From Lucifuga dentata (taxonomy: Eukaryota; Chordata; Actinopteri; Ophidiiformes; Bythitidae): 64,000 nucleotides of DNA. The position numbers and the translations under genes were made by a program. Position 1 is the stretch's first letter, and every line of letters starts with the position of its first letter. This document shows, piece by piece, positions 1-11,917 of the stretch. The notes below the pieces were generated by a model. The model worked only from the letters and a program-made list of their open reading frames with translations. It did not search any database and was not told the origin of the DNA. The stretch spans positions 62,001-126,000 of the forward strand of contig VXCM01000500.1 of NCBI GenBank assembly GCA_014773175.1. Direction: 5' to 3'.

Positions 1-758
1 TTTTTTCCTCTAAAGATCTGTTGTAATAATTCAATAACAGAGGAAGAGAACTGAGCTGCTTTATGCTTTTTTCTCCCCAGCCCCCCCCNCCCCCCCCCCC
101 CCACTGGCCAATTCTGCTCCCAAGAACTCACATCAGCGAAGACTATAAACTTTGTGAACAGCACACAAAGTTTAACTTTTACCACCTAAATAAGAGTTAT
201 TTTTTATGGAATAGAGTATGGTGGGTCTCTTATTTTGTAGGAATTCAATATTAGCCAGGGTTAAATTTTTGTTTCAGTCCAGTGTCATAATGCATGACAG
301 AGGGATGCACTTGACATCATTATTTTCAGACAGAGCCTAAACAAACATGAGATGAATTATATTATGTACAGATACAAAGTAGAGATACAAATTGCTTGTG
401 TGTAAAGGTATATAAAGTAATAGAAATACCATTCATTGCAAAACAAAATGAGGATGTAACTGGATCTTAGCTGAAATAATATCTATTGATCCTACTCCTA
501 AAAGCTACAATCAAAGATAGACTTAAGAGGGACGTAGTAATTCAGTATTTGGTAGATGTAAAATAACTGATTGTTGAAGTCTTCAGGTCATGCCTAAAAA
601 TTTAAATAGTAGTGTCACACTCAAAGAAAACACTATAAAAATATGATAATATGATATGCAATGGGGTCATATTTGTCACACCAAGTCATCCAGTATTACA
701 GTATTACACTTTGCATTACAGTATTGACAAATCCAAGAGTATTCCAAATGGGCACTTA

Positions 759-1244
759 GGCTGGATTTACACTGCAAGTCTTGATGCTCAATTCCAATCT
801 TTTTCCTATATCTGACTTTTTGTTCAGCATATTTACATTTTCTTTTTTTAAGCGTCTCATGTCTGATACCTGTATTTACACGGCTTTGACCTGTAACAGC
901 CCGGATGTAAACAATTTCTGAGACAGATAAAATACTTTAATGGACTAAAATGAGAGAACTATTTAAAAATATGATCAGCAAATTTCAAATGCAGAGAAAC
1001 ATTTGATATATTGTTTGAGCATTTATCTCTCTCATCAGGACACATGTTTTCGTCAGCTGATCACAGAGGAGAAGCGGGACTTTTGCTGCTGTAACGTAGC
1101 CTGTCACACTAACACGTCTATTTGACATAAACACACATCAGTGTGTTTGTCAAATTATATAGTCATCATAATCTCAATCATGGTATATATCATCAGATAT
1201 ATACGTATGTGTGTATGTATGTGTGTATATATATATATATATGT

Positions 1245-1278
<34 letters not shown>

Positions 1279-1645
1279 NTGTGTGTATATATATATATAT
1301 ATGTATAAGAGAGAGAGAGAGAGAGAGAGAGTATCCTTCATTTTTGTTTACAGAGAGTGGTCATCATATTGATGCTTGTATCATTCATATGCAGATAAAG
1401 CAGAAAGTTATGTTGGAGTCAGAATGGGAAGGAAATTCCAATCTGTGTATTTAGACAGCAGTCACACTGACGGATATCATATAGTATCCGATTTATTTCC
1501 ACATATGCAAGTGGCCCACATCGGATCTGAGAATATTTGATTCCATGTGGCTTTTTACCATTTACATCTTCAGGAAGCGTATCGATACGTCACGTGAGCA
1601 AAATATTGGAATCAGGTCCCTGTGCATGGTCATGTAAATCCAGCC
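759..1645. mobile_element. PIF/Harbinger-type MITE with TTA target duplication
   Basis: The ends are inverted repeats: GGCTGGATTTACA at 759-771 and its reverse complement ending at 1645. The element is flanked on both sides by TTA (756-758 and 1646-1648), the 3-bp duplication typical of PIF/Harbinger transposons. About 887 bp as assembled, but the interior contains an N join at 1279 with a duplicated GT/TA/GA microsatellite, so the true length is somewhat less. No transposase frame was seen, so it is non-autonomous. Confidence 0.65.
1209..1331. repeat. GT/TA/GA microsatellite duplicated across an N join
   Basis: A (GT)n-(TA)n-(GA)n block is followed by an N at 1279, then the same block again. 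The repetition is probably an unmerged contig overlap rather than real sequence. Confidence 0.6.
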
Positions 1646-4600
1646 TTAAACACTTCAATCTATTTGAATCTGAATCCATATGACTTTTTTTTTTGTTGCT
1701 TCAAATCCTGCTGCAGTAACAATGACTGATCAGCTCTCACATTTTCCAGAAACTCTTATTCACATTTAGTTTAAAAAATAAATGCTGGAAATTTGTGTGG
1801 ATTTCTTTCATTTTCCTTTTGAGAATATTGATTTATTTAATCCAAATGACCAGGGAAATTGAACTGCATGAGCCACTGCACTCTTACAATACAGAACATG
1901 TATCAGAACAATACACGGGAATTGTGCAGAAAATAACCCATTCGCACAAAACAATTCTGTTCTAAATGACAAGAATAAATGTTTTTCAAATGTAATCCAC
2001 ATCGTCTTTCAAGGATTCAGTGCTGTGAAGCATACCATGTAAACTAAAAAAACAAAACAAAACAAAACTAATGTACACGTATTATAATAATATACTCTGT
2101 AGAGTTTCCTATATTCCTGAATTTGGAGTCAGGTTATCTATCAGAAAATGTAAATCCACAGCTGGAGTAATTTACAAGTAATAGTGGAAACAACAACATG
2201 CAATCACTTCTATAGATTTTACTAGAGAGCAAAAGATTTTATCTATATCTGAACCTCATAAAATCATGTTCATTTGGTTCACCTCCAGAAGAAACCATGA
2301 CGTGATTTTCATGCTTTTTTTCTGCTTCCCAGTTCTTTTATCATATTTCCACTGTTTTTTACACTCCAAAGGCATTCATGTTAATTCTGGTGATGATTTC
2401 TGCTATTTTTTTCCCAGATCTTTTTTCTTGGTTTCACAGTTGTAACAGTTCTGTCAAACAGTTGGAAATTATTCATTCACCTCTTCTCCTAAAATGCAGA
2501 GTTCTAAAGCAGATAATTTAAGTTTCCTTTGCTGTGTCCATTTGACATGCCCATTTTGCTTTGGCACTATGTTGCATCTTATTAACATGCCTATTTTCAT
2601 GTACTTTTACCTGGGACAAAGCTTACATCCCATTATTGACACCTTGATAATAGGGTACTTGTATGCTAATAACTAACACAGTGGAAGCTTTATGAATGAA
2701 CTTCAGTTATCATGGTGCTGATAGCATGATGTAGCTAGTATGCATTTTTATGAATTACCCCCATGTGTCTTTAACTATTATTTTGGCAGTAATATGTTGT
2801 ATTCTAACTAACATCAAAATCCCTGACAATTATATTTTCCTGTTTATCACGTCATGGTGAAAGAAGAGTTAGCACTAACATTCGTTACTTCATAGCTCCT
2901 CTTCACTGTTACGCATGAAAGTGCTGCAGTGGTGGAAAGAGAAGTGAGTGTAATGTATTTGAACAGTTTTCTCAGCCTGTAATTTCCTCTTAGCACAAGA
3001 GACACATTGAATGTGAGCTGAACAACTGTGTGACTGCTGCACAGTGAATGGAACCAGCACAGTTGTATGTTTGATATCCAGTCAAAATACACTTTCTTAC
3101 TTTCCACTACCACTTGGTTTTGGGAAGGTGGAACAAAAAAAAAAAAAAATNAAAAAAAAAAAAAAAATCTATCATTGCCAAATTTCTGCCTATGATGTAA
3201 ATCACAGCAGATCTGCAGCCGAGGGGCAACCTGTCACATTAGAGTTTTGTCTCAGTTTGATTGTAGGGCATAGATAAGAAATGAAGGGATGAAGACTCGC
3301 TTCATGATGTGAAGATCAGGGTGATTTGGAGGGACAAGCATCAGTTATGAATAGACAGCTACATCCAGGTAGAAAATGCAAAACCTTTCTGTGCTGTTGG
3401 TAGATGCCTTTTGTTTCCTGTTCAGGCTAATCATTTAGTTTTTGTGGTTTTAGTTTTTGTGTCTACAGTGAAAATAACTGGATATTTAAAGGGGTGGAAA
3501 AAATCAAGTTTTAACCAGTTTTCATGGATTTTATATCCCTGTGCAAAAGTCCAGAAAGTTGTATTTCCTGCTGAAGACACGTTACACCATAGTTTACAGT
3601 AAACAAGGTCATCTATTGATGAGGACAGCTCAGGCAGCTTTCAGTAATAGCAAGAAAAATGGATAGAAAATGAAAACAAGTTGTTTGTAATGTTCCATAG
3701 TTTTCCAAAGTAAAACAGTAAACAGCTGAGTGTTTGTGCTGGAAATGCTATTTCTATAATGCAGTTTTCACCTTGACTTTTTACTGAATTTCTTCACACA
3801 ATTTTTACCCATTGATTAATATTTAAAAATAATGACTGAAAAAAATAATCTGAAAATAAAATCCCAAAATAATCAGCATTAGCCATTTGAAAGTACAACT
3901 AAAGTGTATTCTGAAGATAATTCTGAAGCATCAGCACCTGTACGGTGTACGGTGTATTGCATTGACTCCTGCACCTTCTGTTTCTGTTTGAATGCAGACA
4001 GTTTGCAGAGGTGAGATGCTCTGAATAAATCCGTGTGTTTCATAATTAAGGCAAAAAACTCAAGATGATACCCAAACAATATCTGAGCCACTGCTTTGCA
4101 GAGGATAGTTGAAAGGTAAAAAGTAGCCACAGATGTTGCACACTGCTTTGAGTAAAGATGGAGTTTTTAACAGTCTGTATGTACCCTGTGAACAATGCTT
4201 ATTATTTAAGAATAATACTACGCTGTTATGGATCTCTGCATGTCAGACTCTGCAAATGGCTTTGACTCTGTAGGGTCTGTTAGCCTTGGTTCCCAGACAG
4301 AAACACCTCGCTATGTGAGCCCTCACCACGGCTGATCTCAGGTTTGGAGGACTCTGAAGCATTCCCAGCCACTTGATGAACCTGTGTAATTATGACAGTC
4401 AACTTCATCAGGCTGAGGATGTGGGAGGCAGTCAGCAATGCATCACTTTGGAAAACAGTAAACCCAAAAAAGAGAAATAATATTACTGTTTAAGTTCTAC
4501 TTCTGTCAACAGAGTGCACAGTAAAACTAATATAATTTCATCGACATACAATGCAAAAATAGTGGGTTAATTGTTGTTTCCTGAAAACCCTGATACTGTC

Positions 4601-4945
4601 AAATTAATTTTAGTACTTGTAGTAATAAGTTGGGTACACAAAATAATTGTCATAAAATAGTGAATATTGGGATATAATGGTCAGGGTCAGTTTCTGGAGT
4701 TTGATATTTGGTTATATCAATACTAATTGTGTGAGACTTTTTTTTCAAAGTTTGGGGAAAGAAATGGAAAAAACATCTCTTAGAGAACTGCTTTGGGTAG
4801 AAAAGGACCTTGTGGGTGGCAGATGTCTAATATGAGAACACATTTTGCTGAAACAATAACCAATTGTAACACTGTCTCTGTTTAACACCTTGAATCTTTC
4901 TTATGGAACATAATAGCTTTTCTGCCTCTGTTTCTGTCTCTCTTA

Positions 4946-5541
4946 GGCCGGTTTCACATGATAAGTGTTGAACGTTGCGCTGACCTGGGTTTACATTATT
5001 GTGTATTGGGAGCTGAGCGTTAACTCCTAACGTCATGTCATGCCACCTTGAGTGCCGTGCGGTGCTCGGATTGTCTTGACAATCCGAGCACCGCACGGCA
5101 CCGCACTTTTTGACGTGGCGCTCAAAGTTCAACCAAATTCAACTTTGACCTTTCCAACACACAACCAATCAGAAAGCAGCTGTACAAGTCACGTAAGCAG
5201 AAGCATCACAGCGATGGAGGAGAAGCTCATAACCTGTAGAGCAGTTTAGAACGGTGTCTCAATATTCGCTGTTTTTTCGTTTTTCTTCCCTGAATGAGAA
5301 GAAGAGCCAGAGTTTTCTTTGTTGCAATGTCCATGTCGCTACCTGATTTGATCTGGAAACCCAATTCAGACCATGCATGTGCAAAGATCGCCCATAATAA
5401 CCGTCAACATGTCATTAGCAACGAGCGCTTCCTGTCAGCGCTTAGTTGAGCGGCGCTGCTCAGACTCTGCTCATGAACAAGCAGAACACTGGATACCAAG
5501 CTCAGCGGCAAAGCTCAAACGTTGATCATGTGAAACGGGCC
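4946..5541. mobile_element. PIF/Harbinger-type MITE containing a long perfect palindrome
   Basis: Terminal inverted repeats read GGCCGGTTTCACATGAT on the left and GGCCCGTTTCACATGAT when the right end is reversed (one mismatch in 17). TTA flanks both sides (4943-4945 and 5542-5544), as expected for Harbinger-class insertion. The 596-bp interior has no transposase; a short frame starting MEEKLI near 5214 stops within 12 codons and may be a remnant. A 50-bp palindrome sits at 5052-5101. The element is inside the lmo1 intron. Confidence 0.75.
5052..5101. repeat. Perfect 24-bp inverted repeat with 2-bp spacer
   Basis: The left arm 5052-5075 is the exact reverse complement of the right arm 5078-5101, separated only by TT. 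It is GC-rich against an AT-rich background and off-centre within the Harbinger-type MITE, so it is not the element's own terminal repeat pair. Confidence 0.9.
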
Positions 5542-6536
5542 TTACTCCTCTGGGGCAGTGGCCCCTAATTAGAACCAGGGCCATTGGTTGACATTTTTCA
5601 TAACAATGTAAAAGCAAGCAAATAGGAGAAGAATAAACGAAGAAAAATATCAACATTGTGACTCTTACCCAAACTTGTAGAGCTCAGAGAAAAGTGTTTA
5701 ATATATTGTTGGAATCTTCTGTTGCCTTATCCCCTCTTGCAAAGCTGTGAAGCGGTCCTTTTCCTACTGCAGAATATATAAATCTGTGGTTCAAACTCTC
5801 CAAATTAAACATAGGGCAGGCACATGGAAAATGAAAATGTAAATCTGACTGGGGAAAAGCATTTGAGGTAGAAAAGAGAGATCCACCAGCCAGCACTTCC
5901 GTACTCTGAGACCTTAATCATCTGTCTCATTTCTAATAGTACTAAACAATTAGCAGCAAGGTTTGACTTGTGGTTCTGCTTTATTCACTGTGAAAGATTT
6001 AAAGGTGAAATCTCCCCTTACTGTCTTCTTCTCTGAATGAGAGAGGAAGGAGGAGCAAGAGAGAGAAGGGATTGAGCCTGGATCCTTCTAACAGAAATCT
6101 TTTGAACTTTTGACTACATTATAGAATTTAACCTCTTGTGTAAAATCCAGCTGGCTTTGGTTGGAGCTAGACTCATTAGGTATTTTAGTTTTGAAAGAAG
6201 AAATTTTCAGCAGTCCTAATGGTTTGCCTCAGACACATTTTTCATTGCTTTTCAGTATGCAAAGGGAAAGTCTTTGAAGGAGATTAAAACCATGTGATCA
6301 TTTTAATTAGATCATTAGCCAAGAATTAAACTCTATGTTTGTAACTCTCATTAACAAAAACACCAAGTGGCTGCCAGGAAACATTTGTGCACACATCCAC
6401 TGTATTCAGAATCCGCCCAGTTTTACACTTAATTTCAGCATTTTCTATGGTTCTTGCCATCATTACTTATTGCTTACTCTCCTCTTGTATCAAGGTAAAG
6501 GGAAGTAGGTTAATCTCTGTGCTGTCTGTCTTTCAG

Positions 6537-6662
6537 GCTCTTTGGTACAACAGGGAACTGTGCAGCCTGCAGTAAACTGATCCCAGCCTTTGAAATGGTG
6601 ATGAGAGCCAGAGATAATGTTTACCATTTGGACTGTTTTGCTTGTCAGCTTTGTAACCAGAG
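6537..6662 (+). CDS. lmo1: lmo1 penultimate coding exon (first part of LIM2)
   Basis: The acceptor TGTCTTTCAG ends at 6536 and the donor AG|GTAAGAA follows 6662. The exon starts with one base completing an Arg codon, reads 41 codons ([11 protein letters not shown] through CQLCNQ), and ends with two bases of an Arg codon. Confidence 0.93.
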
Positions 6663-7998
6663 GTAAGAATATGGATTTTAACAGCACAACATTGTCTTTT
6701 ATATATATTTTAAAAATTGAATGGAATGAATTATAAATGATTGAATAAGCTCTCTCACTCTGATTATAGAACCACATTTTGTAAGGTTGGAAAAATAATG
6801 AAATTGTTTATTTCTACTGTATACTGTGAGAATAATGAGACAGAGGGGCATAACATTAGCTTTTATACTTGTACCTATGGTGAATGGGGTAAGTTGGAGC
6901 TACAAATGCATACGAGAGGTGTGTTGCTGCATAAGAAAGCCCAATCTTAAAAAGGTGTGAAATGCTGTTTCCTTAGTGATACAACTATGATAAAATTGGA
7001 CTGAGCACAAAGCCCCATATGTTATGACATGATATACACTGAATATGACATACCCAAATATTGCTGTTTCCCCATTAATATACTGCCAATAATAGCACCC
7101 AGAGCTTCCTTTGCATGCTTGTCAGGGGTGCTGTGACCCTGTTCTTCCACACAGCACAAGCCCATTAACCTTCTGCAGGCCAGATTCAGTTACCATAGTG
7201 AACACCTGCTGTAAGGGAATTATGACTGCAGTCTCTCTTCTCAGCTGGCAGACATGAAGCCGGTTCTCATCTGGCAAAGTATTCCGTGGCCGGGACTCTT
7301 TAACCAGCCTGGCACATCATAAAACCATGCCGTGCTAAGCTATATTCTTATCTTTACTCGCCTTCAGTCACATTATGGAGCTGTCTGCACCATGTCACAC
7401 AAACAAACAGCAGAAACTGGACATCAGTAGGGCAGGATGCTTTGTGTTTTTTCCCTCTTCAATTGAGTCTGAGACTTCAGAGGGAAAACATCCTTGAGTA
7501 CTGGCACCAAACTGGTTGTGAAAAGCTCACCCTGTGGCTGAGTTTTCTGAGTTTCCAGTACCTTTTTTTTGCTAGGCCTAAGAGAGCTGACCTGCCTTTT
7601 GTTGGGTGCCAACGGTTTTTCCTGCATAGTTTGAAATTAAAGTTTTGAACCTACTTTGAAGCCATACATTTATGATGACCATCAAAACAGGCTTTAAACC
7701 CTTGAAAAGCTCAGTGATGATCAGGTTAAAAATAAAGTCTTGCAAGCCAAATGTGACATTACGTGCAACATTTCCACTCCCAGAGCAGAGCACAGCCGTC
7801 ACTATCAGCCAGTCAACACACCTCACTTTGTCATAATGCCAACAATAATTGCCTGTGTGCTTTAACCATGGTTTTGCTTTTTCTGCCTACAGGTTTTGTG
7901 TTGGGGACAAGTTTTTCCTAAAAAACAACATGATTTTGTGTCAAATGGACTATGAGGAGGGCCAGCTGAATGGGAGCTTTGAGACACAAGTTCAATAG
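6537..7998 (+). CDS. lmo1: lmo1, LIM domain only 1 (3' half of the gene: last two coding exons)
   Basis: LMO1 is a small nuclear adaptor with two LIM zinc-binding domains that bridges LDB1 and GATA/bHLH transcription factors; in humans it is a T-cell leukaemia and neuroblastoma oncogene. Two exons (6537-6662 and 7893-7998) join in phase to give the second LIM domain and the C-terminus: 76 residues plus a split first codon. The zinc-ligand pattern is visible: CAAC, then [10 protein letters not shown] and ILCQMD. The C-terminus, [14 protein letters not shown], fits LMO1 rather than LMO3, which from memory has EEGLMKEGY at this point. The family length is about 156 residues, so roughly half the protein is here. 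The next gene, ric3, is on the same strand, as in mammals. Confidence 0.93.
6663..7892 (+). other. lmo1: lmo1 last intron
   Basis: A 1230-bp GT-AG intron. No repeat or secondary gene was recognised in it. Confidence 0.85.
7893..7998 (+). CDS. lmo1: lmo1 last coding exon (end of LIM2 and C-terminus)
   Basis: The acceptor TTCTGCCTACAG ends at 7892. The exon completes the split Arg codon, encodes [16 protein letters not shown] and the C-terminal tail, and stops with TAG at 7996-7998. Confidence 0.95.
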
Positions 7999-8395
7999 TC
8001 AGACCTGGTGGCAGCAACAATCACCTCCACACTTACACATAAGATGGATGTTCTGCTGCACTTGGAAAAAGACAAGCGTCTGTCTGCTTGCCTGCAATAC
8101 TTTTTAAGACCCCTTTATCAGTCCCTAAGGACTCTATTGTAAATGTTGAAGTTTTTGCCCCTCCCGCACCCCAACACTGAGCAGTTACAAGTTTTGATGT
8201 ACAGTTGTGCCTGCTTAGCTGAGCACTGTATTGCTTGTATGTTTTGTGAAATTTGTTTCAGGTTTGTTTTATTTTCTTTTTCCTTTGAGAAATGGTTAAC
8301 TGGAGGGTATGTACAGTCTGTTTTCTCTGTATATATAAACTGGAACATTTATTTTATGAAATGTAATGCAATTTTATTACTAGTGTGAATTAAAG
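7999..8395 (+). other. lmo1: lmo1 3' UTR with ATTAAA polyadenylation signal
   Basis: The sequence after the stop is T-rich and carries an ATTAAA signal at 8389-8394, followed by a T/GT-rich stretch. A second, canonical AATAAA lies at 8653-8658, so a longer transcript end near 8680 is also possible. The exact cleavage site is inferred. Confidence 0.55.
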
Positions 8396-8713
8396 ATTCT
8401 TAAATGTTCATATTGAGTTTTTTTTTTCTCTTGTACCAAAACCAAAGTTATTGTTGGAGGAGGTTGGCCCATGTGTTGATACAGTATATAATGATGTCTC
8501 CAAAAGTGCAGTGCTGTAAAAAGCCTTGCAAGGGAACATATATTTGAAGTCCTTAAAAACTTAATGGAACAAAAGAAGTTTTATTACATTTTACAGAGCT
8601 CTGATGGAATTAGAATTGTTGTTTAAAATGAACAAAATAAGATTTTATTTGGAATAAAAAGAATGCCTCTCCAAACTGTGTCGTTGTGAACGTGCAGGTG
8701 TCATGAAGGGGTN

Positions 8714-8755
<42 letters not shown>
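8714..8755. repeat. (GA)n microsatellite
   Basis: About 21 GA units immediately after a single N at 8713. Confidence 0.9.
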
Positions 8756-8757
<2 letters not shown>

Positions 8758-9749
8758 CTGAGCTGCTCTGTGATTCATGCTTCACTAATTGCCATCGGAT
8801 TATGAGGGGGAATTGGCCTGGAAATTAAATGCAACAGCAAATAAATTAGAGTGAAAATAAATGCTCATTGAGTTTGAACTCATTCAAACTCATCAGCTGC
8901 AGAGGTGTAGAGACGTATTAAAAAGAACTTTTCCCAAACAGACTGTTAATGGAGTTTTGCGACACTGTTTATCTTATGGTATATTGGAGCTGTCATATTC
9001 AGCAGATCCTTACAGTGATAATTAATGTCAGTGTCTATTCATTTTACATAAACTTTAAGTATTAATTTTACTCCAACATGTGGCATTGTGTCTAAATTAA
9101 GATGAAAGGATATCATTCTTGATAGGAATTACAATACAGATAATAAGTGCAGATTAAACAGCAAACTAAGTACATTATTTCTAACTGATGAAATATGCCA
9201 CAAATCTGTCCATTGCAGAGATGAATAACATTAGAAGGGCTTAAATAGAGCATATACCTCCGCCAAGGCTGAACAAACCTAAACAAAATGTGTAACAGAA
9301 AATGTAAAACATGATTAAACTTATGTTAAAACCACTTGTATGTTACTGAACTAGCATAATCTCTCCTACACATACCGTATGTGGTCTGGCAGGTTGGACT
9401 GCTTGATTGCAATGCATTAACGTGTTTTCCCTTATCTGGATACAAATCAGATTTTAATGCAAGGTATAAATGCAGACCTCTCTTATTAGTCAGAGCTCAT
9501 GGTTCAGAGACCAAACTTGTGTTTCAAAAAAAAAAAAAAAAANAAAAAAAAAAAAAAAATACACCAGTTGGAAATCATGTCCACCAGAGTAAAAGCTCTA
9601 TAAATCTGGCACATAGAGGTTCTCTGCATATGATACTGTAGATGTGGCAGTGCAATCATAATAAGAAAGGGTATATAAGAAATTTTGCCACAGTTTACAC
9701 AGGTGCATACAGAGAATGCGGAATATACAACACGTTAAATGTGCTCCAT

Positions 9750-10094
9750 GGTGGCGCAGTGGTTAACGCTGTTGCCTCACAGCAAGAAGGTCCTGGGTTC
9801 GATTCCTGGCTGGGGCAGGAAGCAAACCCATGTGTTTTTTCTGTGAGTTTGCATGTTGTCCACGTGGGTTCTCCGGCTTCCTCCCACCTCCAAAGACATG
9901 CAGGACAGGTGAATTGGGAACTCTAAATTGCCCATAGGTGTAAATGAGAGTGTGAATGTGTTTGTCTGTCTCTGTGTCAGCCTGGCGATCTGTCCAGGGT
10001 GTACCCCACCTCTCGCCCTATGACCACTGGGATAGGCTCCAGCCCCCCCGTGACCCTCAACAGGATAAACGGGTTTAGAAAATGGATGGATAAA
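9750..10094 (+). repeat. tRNA-headed SINE-like dispersed repeat
   Basis: The head contains pol III promoter-like boxes: an A-box-like TGGCGCAGTGG at 9752-9762 and a B-box-like GGTTCGATTCC near 9796-9806. The body has the segment around GGTGTACCCCACCTCTCGCC and GGGATAGGCTCCAGC, and the tail ends in ATGGATGG. The whole matches my memory of a repeat abundant in teleost genomes. A tail fragment of the same family occurs in reverse orientation at 43757-43897. Family name not assigned. Confidence 0.75.
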
Positions 10095-10554
10095 TGTGTT
10101 CCTGTTGGTGTAGGAATTAATGTGCTGTCAGGGGGTAAGGAAAACAACTACTGCAGAGTAATCATAACCTTTAAATATGTCCAGCCTATGCAGCTGTATA
10201 TTTATTATTATTATTTATTCATATTCAACAGTCTTATCTTTTTTGGTGAATGCAGAAAAACTTCAATTTCAACCCAGGTATGAAATTTTGTAGACACTTT
10301 TCTACCAGCAGGAAACAGAATAGCAATATAATTTGCTAACACATAAATCAAGTGTGCAAAGAGCATTAATTAGAAATTCATTAAAAATTCAGACTCACCG
10401 GCAGGTGTGCAAATAAAGGATTAGGCAGACATCAATTATACCACATAAGAGAGCATTTTAATTGCAGTTCCTGGATTGATTTACAGAGGGAAACAATCAT
10501 GCTCCATGCAATATGGCTGATTGCTCATTTTCTGGAAAAATAATGAGGAAAACA

Positions 10555-10683
10555 CCTCACCAGGCAGCAGTCCCCAGTCATAAACACACACACACACACA
10601 CACACACACATTCAGACTNCCTCACCAGGCAGCAGTCCCCAGTCATAAACACACACACACACACACACACACACATTCAGACT
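10555..10683. repeat. 64-bp exact duplication around an N (assembly artefact), containing (CA)n
   Basis: Bases 10555-10618 are repeated as 10620-10683, separated by one N at 10619. Both copies include the same (CA)n run and end TTCAGACT. Confidence 0.8.
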
Positions 10684-11897
10684 GTGCATATGCACACATG
10701 CAGATACACACCCACAAGCATATTTATAATACTAACTATATAGTAAAACACAGAAACATGAAGAATATGGTAGAAACAAATAAATACTGTAAAAAGACAT
10801 TCAGAATTATAAAACACGACAAACACAAGCATTCTCACACACATGCACTGCAGCTCGTCCTTCCCATCTGCCTGTTTTGGTGGAGAAGTTCTTAAGCACC
10901 AAATGTTGTGCTGTTAGGACTCAAGTTTTCAAATTCTCAAGCCTCCGCTGTGTTCCTGATTACTGCATTATGGCATCTGCTTAATTAGCTTGGCTTGTGT
11001 CATATGTTGCACACGAGGGGGTGTTAAAAAGTGCCCTTCCCTCTTGCTCATTATCTGCCTCGATTCATGTGATGTATAATCTCTCCTGACAGACATTCAT
11101 ATTGACATAGGGACAGCTGTCAGCAGAGCACAGTCATAAAGGGTGCACATAGAATGAAAACCACAAGAAGGGCAGATTAAGTGGTAAGACCGCCAAAATT
11201 CTCAGGGAACAAGTGATTCTGAATTTTGGGTCCGTCGACTCTGTAACAGTTCCAATTTCCACAATTTCATGTTATGGCTCAGAGTTATTTGGGGAAAACT
11301 GATAGGCTAGACATTTTTACTTACTCATGTAATGTTCAAACATCTTGCCAGTGTTTTAATCGGGGTTGTGTCCAACTATTAACAATACAACAGCTATGTG
11401 GGTTAAAGAAATACTAATCATCACCAGCAGTAAAACATCTGGGTGATCTTTACCCCATGACACACCTTTTAGTTTTTAAATAATGGAGAGTTTCATCAAG
11501 AAAGTTGTTCAAAAGGACATGTTCTATCTGTATTCTGTGCAAGATTAAAGGGGGTGTATTATGCATTTTGGTATTTTGCTTGACTTTGGTGAACTTTATC
11601 AACCTTTCCAAACACCTGGTTACACACACAAAGTATGAGGCTAGCAAGTGTTAACCAGCATCCATGTTTTGCAGTCTGTGTATGTTGCCACTTTGGGCCT
11701 GACTCAGCTGGCCAATCAGAACAGACTGGGCTACAATCAGAGAGGGCCTTAAAGAGACATCACCTAAAGTACACAACATACATCATTGCTGATGTCTTTT
11801 CCTTTCCTTTATTAGGATCCCCATTAGCACCAGCTTATGCATGTCATTGCTGGTCATCATCGCTGATGTCACTGCAAAGTTCACACTAAGCCTAACT

Positions 11898-11917
11898 AAC
11901 CCTAACCCTAACCCTAA
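11898..11917. repeat. Short interstitial telomere-like repeat
   Basis: About three tandem CCCTAA units. Too short to imply a fusion point or a telomere. Confidence 0.6.

Larger units (their letters stand above)
1..6536 (+). other. lmo1: lmo1 intron preceding the penultimate coding exon (partial)
   Basis: No coding exon was recognised here. I looked for the exon encoding the first LIM domain of LMO1 and did not see it, so that exon and the start of the gene should lie to the left of the window. The stretch holds two Harbinger-type MITEs (759-1645 and 4946-5541), single-N joins at 89, 1279 and 3151, and otherwise unremarkable AT-rich sequence. Confidence 0.7.
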
